A DNA stretch of 64,000 nt, taken from the NCBI RefSeq assembly GCF_022921075.1, contig NZ_CP095050.1, positions 4,464,001 to 4,528,000 on the forward strand. The letters are read 5' to 3'. This document shows positions 59,057 through 64,000 of the stretch, piece after piece. The notes under the pieces were generated by a model, which searched no databases, was not told the DNA's origin, and saw only the letters and a list, made by a program, of their open reading frames with translations. The stretch's first letter is position 1; each line of letters begins with the position of its first letter. Made by a program: the position numbers and the translations under genes. Source of the DNA: Hymenobacter sp. 5317J-9. Its GTDB lineage: Bacteria; Bacteroidota; Bacteroidia; Cytophagales; Hymenobacteraceae.

Positions 59057-59938
59057 ATGAGCGTTCTGGTCAATAAAAATTCCAAGGTTATCGTGCAGGG
59101 CTTCACCGGCTCCGAGGGTTCGTTCCACGCCCAGCAGATGATGGACTACGGCACCAACGTGGTGGGCGGCGTGACGCCCGGCAAAGGCGGCTCCGAGCAC
59201 CTCGGCCGTCCCGTGTTCAACACCGTGGCCGAAGCCGTGGAGAAGGCGGGCGCCGACACCAGCATCATTTTCGTGCCGCCGGCTTTTGCCGCCGACGCCA
59301 TCATGGAAGCCGCCGACGCCGGCATCAAGGTGATTATCACCATCACTGAAGGCATCCCGACCAAGGACATGATTGCCGTGAAGCAGTACCTATCCGAGCG
59401 CCCCGAGGTGACGATGGTGGGCCCCAACTGCCCCGGTGTGATGACCGCCGGCGAATGCAAAGTGGGCATCATGCCCGGCTTCATCTTCTCGAAAGGCAAA
59501 ATCGGCATCGTGTCCAAGTCGGGCACGCTGACCTACGAAGCGGTTGACCAGCTCACCAAAGCCGGCCTGGGCCAGACCACGGCCATCGGCATCGGCGGCG
59601 ACCCCATCATCGGCACCACCACCAAGCAGGCGGTGGAGCTGCTCATGAACGACCCCGAAACCGAAGGCATCGTGATGATTGGCGAAATCGGCGGCGGCAT
59701 GGAAGCCGAAGCGGCTCGCTGGATTAAAGAAACTGGCAACAAAAAGCCCGTGGTGGGCTTCATCGCCGGCCAGACGGCCCCTCCCGGCCGCCGCATGGGC
59801 CACGCCGGTGCCATCGTGGGCGGCGCCGACGACACGGCCGCGGCCAAAATGGCCATCATGCGCGAGTGCGGCATTCACGTGGTGGATTCGCCCGCCGAGA
59901 TTGGCGACACCATGCTACGCGTGCTGGGCGGCAAGTAA
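59057..59938 (+). CDS. sucD: Succinyl-CoA synthetase, alpha subunit
   Basis: A 293-residue protein: SVLVNKNSKVIVQGFTGSEG with the CoA-binding loop, GVTPGKGGSEHLG, MVGPNCPGVMTAGECKVGIM, GIVSKSGTLTYEAVDQLT and the phospho-His249 in RRMGHAGAIVGG. It forms ATP or GTP from succinyl-CoA in the TCA cycle. The beta subunit gene is not in the window. It is transcribed alone from a good promoter and ends at a bidirectional terminator. Confidence 0.96.
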   Translation: MSVLVNKNSKVIVQGFTGSEGSFHAQQMMDYGTNVVGGVTPGKGGSEHLGRPVFNTVAEAVEKAGADTSIIFVPPAFAADAIMEAADAGIKVIITITEGIPTKDMIAVKQYLSERPEVTMVGPNCPGVMTAGECKVGIMPGFIFSKGKIGIVSKSGTLTYEAVDQLTKAGLGQTTAIGIGGDPIIGTTTKQAVELLMNDPETEGIVMIGEIGGGMEAEAARWIKETGNKKPVVGFIAGQTAPPGRRMGHAGAIVGGADDTAAAKMAIMRECGIHVVDSPAEIGDTMLRVLGGK

Positions 59939-59961
59939 TTTCTGCTGCACTACTTATGACG

Positions 59962-59993
59962 AAAAAAGCCCCGGCAGTTGCCGGGGCTTTTTT
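59962..59993. terminator. Bidirectional terminator overlapping a stop codon
   Basis: AAAAAAGCCCCGGCA and complement (59979-59993) around GT; it serves sucD and touches the stop codon (59993-59995) of the convergent lipoprotein gene. Confidence 0.88.
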
Positions 59994-60397
59994 TATGGCT
60001 TTTTCAAAATCAGGATGTCCGACAACGCAGAAAAAGGAATATTTCTTAGTGAGTCCCGAGAAGAATAAAGACGCAGCGTGTCGTTTCGTAACCAGAACGT
60101 GTCATCAGCAAAAAGCCCGTGACTTTGGGCCCAGCGAGAAGTCTTCACCGCTTTACCCTGACCGAAGCTTTTTGACCGCAGTATCAATCGTTCGGATGAC
60201 ATTTTCCAATATCCTTGGTCAATTACTGGCTTCCTACTGTTATGACTCTGAATATAATAACGATAAGTAGAATCGGTATAGCAGGTGAGGGACAGCCACA
60301 GGTGGTAAGTATCGCCGCCCACATATTTCACTTGCGGTATTCGTGTGCTTGAACACGATATAAGCATTACCCAAACCCCATAGATAAACAGTCGCAT
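59993..60397 (-). CDS. Hypothetical lipoprotein, AT-rich
   Basis: About 134 residues from the ATG at 60397 (MRLFIYGVWVMLISC, lipobox ISC); a Met at 60409 is the alternative. The mature part (VKYVGGDTYHLWLSLTCYTD, STYRYYIQSHNSRKPVIDQG, and so on) is rich in Tyr/Ser/Asn and looks beta-stranded. Base composition is AT-rich compared with neighbours. It resembles small lipoproteins that score output like 'WKMSSERLIL' in other Hymenobacter-type genomes, but no family name can be given. Confidence 0.65.
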   Translation of the reverse strand: MRLFIYGVWVMLISCSSTRIPQVKYVGGDTYHLWLSLTCYTDSTYRYYIQSHNSRKPVIDQGYWKMSSERLILRSKSFGQGKAVKTSRWAQSHGLFADDTFWLRNDTLRLYSSRDSLRNIPFSALSDILILKKP

Positions 60398-60417
60398 TCC
60401 CTTCGTCAATACAGCGT

Positions 60418-61152
60418 CTACTCCTCCAGCGTGGTGTTCTTGTCTAGGTTGATGACGATGCCAACCTGGAACACCGAATTGGCAGCCTTCAGGTACTTAT
60501 TGTTGCGGAAGCCAAAAATCTGTCCGCTGATGAGCTGCAGCTGCACGGGGCCCGCAATCTGGGTGCGGGTGAAGGTGATGGGCTCGAAAAACACGTTGTT
60601 TTCGCCGGGCGTGGGCAGGCCGTCGATGCGGAAGTTGTTGAGCTGCATGTAGCTCATGCGCAGCGCCGCGCCGTAGGTGAGCGGAAAGTCGTGGTTGAAA
60701 AGGTGGATGTTGTCGCGCTTTTTGCGGGCGTAGTTCACCTGGGCAAATATTTTGGACAGGCTGCCTTCGAGCTGGCGGGTGGTTATTTGGGCATCGTTGC
60801 GCTCGGCGCGCTGGGTAGCGCCGCCGCCGGCTCCTACGTACACCTCCAGCACGCGCTTGTCGGGCAGGCGGGTGAAATAGCCGAGGCTGGCTTCGCCGAA
60901 GTCGATGTCTTCGGTTTTGTCGGATTTCTTACGGTGCAGCGAGGAAAACGTGCCCGCCACGGCCAGGTGGTTGGTGAGGCCGTAGGCCCCCTGCAGGGCA
61001 TAATTGGTGTGCTGATTGGTGCTCACGGCCCCGTAAAACTCGCCTTGGTGCGTGAGCATGGGCGTGTGCGGCGGCGGCGGAAAATAGAGCGAGGCGCACC
61101 CCGTTACCCCCGTAAACATCAGCAAAAGAACAACGCGCAGCAAGTGCTTCAT
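60418..61152 (-). CDS. Hypothetical outer-membrane lipoprotein
   Basis: A 244-residue protein from the ATG at 61152 (MKHLLRVVLLLMFTGVTGC, lipobox). Repeated strands (GEFYGAVSTNQHTNYALQGA, GEASLGYFTRLPDKRVLEVY, YGAALRMSYMQLNNFRIDGL) and a final FQVGIVINLDKN suggest a beta-barrel or sheet-rich lipoprotein. No family is recognised. It is 20 bases upstream of the smaller lipoprotein gene, so they may be co-transcribed. Confidence 0.72.
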   Translation of the reverse strand: MKHLLRVVLLLMFTGVTGCASLYFPPPPHTPMLTHQGEFYGAVSTNQHTNYALQGAYGLTNHLAVAGTFSSLHRKKSDKTEDIDFGEASLGYFTRLPDKRVLEVYVGAGGGATQRAERNDAQITTRQLEGSLSKIFAQVNYARKKRDNIHLFNHDFPLTYGAALRMSYMQLNNFRIDGLPTPGENNVFFEPITFTRTQIAGPVQLQLISGQIFGFRNNKYLKAANSVFQVGIVINLDKNTTLEE

Positions 61153-61308
61153 ACAGTCAAACAAGAAGAAAAAAGACGTCAGACAACGCCTGATACGGCA
61201 AGTTCGCGTTTCTGCCGGACTTCGCGACGCATTTCTACCGTTGGGCTCAGCCGGGCAGGCAAGCCGCAGCGTATGTAAGCCCATTCACCCCCTTACCGCT
61301 CCGCCCTT

Positions 61309-62709
61309 ATGCCTGCTGATTCTTTCGATGCCATCATTATCGGGGCCGGCCAGGCCGGCACGCCCCTCGCCTACGCCCTGGCCGAAGCCGGCCGCCGCGT
61401 GGCCATGGTGGAAAGCGACTACCTCGGCGGCTCCTGCATCAACTACGGCTGCGCACCCACCAAAGCCCTGCTGGCTTCGGCCCAGCGCGCCCACCACGTG
61501 CGCACGGCTGGCGCGCTGGGCATTGAGGCGCCCGAGCCGGTGGTGAACTTCGGCGCCGTGATTGAGCGCATGCACCACCTGCGCCAGAACTCGCGCGACA
61601 GCCTGCACCGCAAGCTCACCGAAGACCGCGAAGGCATCACGCTCATCCGGGGCCGGGCTCGGTTCACGGCCCCCCACAGCCTGCACGTTGCCCTGGTGGG
61701 CGGGGGCGAGCAGCCAATTACCGCGCCGCTCATCTTCATCAACACCGGCACCAAAGCCGCCGTGCCCGACCTCGACGGGCTGCCCGACAGCGGCTACCTC
61801 ACCAGCGACTCGCTGCTGCTGGGCCTTACCGAGCAGCCCGAGCACCTGCTCATCATGGGCGGCAGCTACATCGGCGTCGAGTTCAGCCAGATGTTTCGGC
61901 GCTTAGGCACGCGCGTCACCATCGTTGACACCAAGCCGCGGCTGATGTCGCGCGAAGACCCCGACGTGAGCCACCCGCTCGAAGAATTGCTCACCGCCTC
62001 GGGCGTGGAACTGGTGCTGAGCGCCGAAACCCGCCGCGTGTCCCGCGCCGCCGACGGCCGCATCACCCTCACCGTGGACACCAAAGACGGCGAGCGGCGG
62101 CTGCACGGCAGCCACCTGCTGGTGGCCGTGGGCCGCGAGCCCAACACCCGCGACCTTGGCCTGGAGCACACCAACATCACGCTGAACAAGAAAGGCTACA
62201 TCGAAGTCAACGAGCACCTGCAAACCGGCACCCGCGGCGTGTACGCGCTGGGCGACGTGAAGGGCGGCCCGCAGTTCACCCACATCAGCTACGACGACTA
62301 CCGCATCGTGCGCGATGCCCTGCTGCATTCCGGCAAGCGCACCACCGCGCACCGCCCCCTCCCCTACGTGGTGTTTACCGAACCGCAGTTGGGCCGCATC
62401 GGCCTCTCGAAAAACCAAGCCAAGGAACAGGGCATTGCCTACCGCGTGAGCCGGCTGCCGGCCCGCACCATCGGCCGGGCCCAGCAAACGGGCGAAACCG
62501 ATGGCTTTGTGGAAGTGCTGGTGGGCGACGACGACCGCCTGCTCGGCGCGGCCGTGTTCTGCGAGCAGGGCGGCGAAATCATGACCATGTTCCAGCTGGC
62601 CATGGCTGGCAGCCTGCGCTATCAGGAGCTGCAGAACATGATTCTGGCCCACCCCACTTGGGCGGAAGTGCTGAACAATGCTTTTCAGCGGCTGAAGCCG
62701 GGGGAATAG
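61309..62709 (+). CDS. FAD-dependent pyridine nucleotide-disulfide oxidoreductase (mercuric-reductase-like)
   Basis: A 466-residue protein: FAD loop IIIGAGQAGTPLA (9-21), redox pair Cys43/Cys48 in GGSCINYGCAPTKAL, NAD loop IMGGSYIGVEFSQMFRRLGT, GVYALGDVKGGPQFTHISYD for the second FAD contact, and the dimer end AHPTWAEVLNNAFQRLKP. The His of the usual HPT motif is present. The sequence resembles mercuric reductase-like or dihydrolipoamide dehydrogenase-like enzymes, but the N-terminal MerA heavy-metal domain and the C-terminal Cys pair are lacking. The substrate is therefore unclear. Confidence 0.9.
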   Translation: MPADSFDAIIIGAGQAGTPLAYALAEAGRRVAMVESDYLGGSCINYGCAPTKALLASAQRAHHVRTAGALGIEAPEPVVNFGAVIERMHHLRQNSRDSLHRKLTEDREGITLIRGRARFTAPHSLHVALVGGGEQPITAPLIFINTGTKAAVPDLDGLPDSGYLTSDSLLLGLTEQPEHLLIMGGSYIGVEFSQMFRRLGTRVTIVDTKPRLMSREDPDVSHPLEELLTASGVELVLSAETRRVSRAADGRITLTVDTKDGERRLHGSHLLVAVGREPNTRDLGLEHTNITLNKKGYIEVNEHLQTGTRGVYALGDVKGGPQFTHISYDDYRIVRDALLHSGKRTTAHRPLPYVVFTEPQLGRIGLSKNQAKEQGIAYRVSRLPARTIGRAQQTGETDGFVEVLVGDDDRLLGAAVFCEQGGEIMTMFQLAMAGSLRYQELQNMILAHPTWAEVLNNAFQRLKPGE

Positions 62710-62809
62710 CGTCATGCTGAGCGCAGTCGAAGCATCTCGCTTGTGGTAGTAATCCAACCGAAAGGGTTTACTGCTCCACGCCAGATGCTTCGACTGCGCT
62801 CAGCATGAC
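62710..62809. repeat. Dispersed hairpin repeat adjoining a stop codon
   Basis: GTCATGCTGAGCGCAGTCGA continuing AGCATCTCGC, with inverse ending GACTGCGCTCAGCATGAC. It begins right after the stop codon of the oxidoreductase gene. Confidence 0.85.
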
Positions 62810-62829
62810 CGTTCAGTACCCCAGTCCAA

Positions 62830-63198
62830 TCAGGCGAGCTGCTTTTCCTCCAAAAACTCGCGCACCGAGGCCGAGTCGTTCAGCACCTTCAGCGCCACGA
62901 GGTGCAGCAGGGTGGTCAGGCTGTAGCCCAACCAAGGGCTCCCCCATTTCCAGGCGGTGAACAGTATCAGAGCGCCGAACAGAAACTGGAGCCCGTTGAC
63001 AAACAGGGCAAGGCTGCGCGCATGCTTCCACCGCCCGAACAGCAGTAGAATCACCAGCACATCCAGGGACTGCCCGTGGCCGACGTTGCCGGTTTCACTC
63101 ACAAACCACAGCTTGTAGTGCGCCGGCAGCCAAGAGCTGAGCAGCATGCAGATGGATACCAGAATCAATAGGCGAAAACCTTTGCTGTTGATGGGCAT
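62830..63198 (-). CDS. Small integral membrane protein
   Basis: A 122-residue protein from the ATG at 63198 (MPINSKGFRLLILVSICMLL). Four hydrophobic stretches (LLILVSICMLLSSWLPA, LDVLVILLLFGRWKHA, ALFVNGLQFLFGALILFTAW, LGYSLTTLLHLVALKVL) suggest four helices. The end SASVREFLEEKQLA is a cytoplasmic tail. No family recognised. Confidence 0.68.
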   Translation of the reverse strand: MPINSKGFRLLILVSICMLLSSWLPAHYKLWFVSETGNVGHGQSLDVLVILLLFGRWKHARSLALFVNGLQFLFGALILFTAWKWGSPWLGYSLTTLLHLVALKVLNDSASVREFLEEKQLA

Positions 63199-63279
63199 GG
63201 CGGCGTGGGCCAGTGGGTGGGCGGATTGGGACACGAAGTAAAGGGATTGGGTGAAAAAGGCAATGCCCCGCCAAGGACA

Positions 63280-63520
63280 GCCGATGGCCCCGGCGGGGCA
63301 TCCAACGCTTCCGCAAGCCATTCAATGGCTCCGGAAAGGCGTCCAATGATTCCGCAAGTCATTCAACGCCTCCGCAAACCGTTCCAACGGTTCCGCAAGC
63401 CGGTCAACGGCCCCGCATACGCTGCCAACGCGTCCGCAAACCCGTCAACGCATCCGGAAAGACTTCCAACGGCTCCGGAAATGCTGTCAACGCATCCGAA
63501 GAGGCATCCAACGCTTCTTA
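63280..63520. repeat. Degenerate 20-21-bp tandem array
   Basis: About ten to twelve units such as CGTTCCAACGGTTCCGCAAG and ACTTCCAACGGCTCCGGAAA, each 20-21 bp, ending before the gene at 63590. The core CAACGGCTCCGGAA resembles CAACCGCTTCCGGA of the array at 9569-9752. One frame stays open but has no good start. Confidence 0.85.
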
Positions 63521-63589
63521 CGGTCTGGCATATTGGCAAAAAAACGTACTATTACGGTGCACATTCTCAACCCTTTTTCTACAACACGC

Positions 63590-64000
63590 ATGGATGACCT
63601 ACAGCTACCCTTTGCCTTCCGCATCAACGAGCTACTGCCCATAGCCCGCCTGCTGCGCGCCAGCTACCAGCGCGACCGCGCCGACTTTGTGGACCTGCTG
63701 CCCGAGGACTACAAGCCCAAGTTCCTGGCCGACTACGACGCGGCCGTGCTGGCCGTGGAAAAAGCTACGCGCAGCAGCGTAGCCGTGGCCCGACGGCAGA
63801 ACATTACCGAGCGCATCGACGCGCTGCTGGCGGCGCTGCCGCAGCTGCTCAACCGCCTCGAAGCGCGGGTGCGGCGGGCCGAGGGCCTGACGGTGCCGGC
63901 CAAGAAGTTCGGCATCGAGCCGGCCCGGCGCGACCGCAACAACCACGAGCACGAGGGTCTGGCCGATTCGCTGAAAACCCTGCTCCAGAACATCGAGGCC
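63590..64000 (+). CDS. Hypothetical protein, runs off the right edge
   Basis: ATG at 63590 (MDDLQLPFAFRINELLPIAR) opens a frame without stop to the window end (137 codons). The protein is mostly helical: LLRASYQRDRADFVDLLPED, then AAVLAVEKATRSSVAVARRQ, ALLAALPQLLNRLEARVRRA and ADSLKTLLQNIEA. I recognise no family. GC-rich codon use and an array-bounded upstream region fit a normal gene start. Confidence 0.7.
   Translation, partial: MDDLQLPFAFRINELLPIARLLRASYQRDRADFVDLLPEDYKPKFLADYDAAVLAVEKATRSSVAVARRQNITERIDALLAALPQLLNRLEARVRRAEGLTVPAKKFGIEPARRDRNNHEHEGLADSLKTLLQNIEA

Noticed and set aside
1..64000. tRNA, rRNA, IS transposase, prophage or riboswitch
   Set aside because: I looked for cloverleaf-like segments, rRNA cores, DDE or serine recombinase motifs and known leader motifs and saw none. 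A covariance-model scan would be decisive for small RNAs.

Overview
The window is GC-rich, densely coded DNA from a member of the Bacteroidota, most probably Hymenobacter or a close relative in the Cytophagales. Evidence: a protein with a type IX secretion (T9SS) type A sorting domain, a TonB-dependent receptor paired with a DUF4249 lipoprotein, a GH28 enzyme, promoters of the Bacteroidota type (TTG-N18/19-TAnnTTTG), and many dispersed hairpins built on GTCATGCTGAGCGCAGTCGA. I recognised no rRNA, tRNA, CRISPR array, IS transposase or prophage.

Layout. 1-4010: 3' part of a giant repeat-rich surface protein. 4031-8800: an accessory stretch in which three unrelated modules (an AT-rich exported protein, a PIN toxin-antitoxin pair, and a GHKL ATPase with a STAS-like protein) are separated by copies of the same hairpin plus the duplicated 3' end of the gene at 8093-8800. 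8890-9780: dispersed hairpins, a GIY-YIG nuclease gene and a 21-bp tandem array. 9779-25237: a frameshifted cell-surface protein, two multi-PAS histidine kinases, a response regulator, GH28, a thioredoxin-fold protein, a spondin-domain lipoprotein, a Crp-type regulator, a serpin and several small exported proteins. 25354-28350: a GlxA-type regulator and a run of small enzymes (DoxX-like, two VOC proteins, a RibD-like reductase).

28481-38640 is the most interesting block. A divergent Xre/S24-like regulator faces an operon of YbjN/CesT-like chaperone, PspA, a YqiJ/NfeD-like membrane protein, flotillin and a 1634-residue AAA+ ATPase, possibly followed by a 37-residue membrane peptide. It looks like a membrane-stress or membrane-remodelling machine.

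38684-49918: an outer-membrane porin, cupin, lipoprotein, MFS transporter, a frameshifted small exported protein, the TonB receptor/DUF4249 pair, an OmpH-like protein, and a cassette of retropepsin-like protease, RimK ATP-grasp ligase and AstE/AspA-type deacylase that could write and erase peptide tags. 50150-64000: housekeeping genes (ispH, cmk, ade, a cysteine/cystathionine synthase, sucD, an FAD disulfide oxidoreductase) mixed with lineage-specific lipoproteins, tandem paralogues, a 53-residue lipoprotein, a second related 21-bp array, and a gene that runs off the right edge.

Two genes carry a one-base deletion in a G/C homopolymer, which suggests either recent decay or consensus errors in the assembly. 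All family assignments were made by reading protein sequence and motifs, without database searches.
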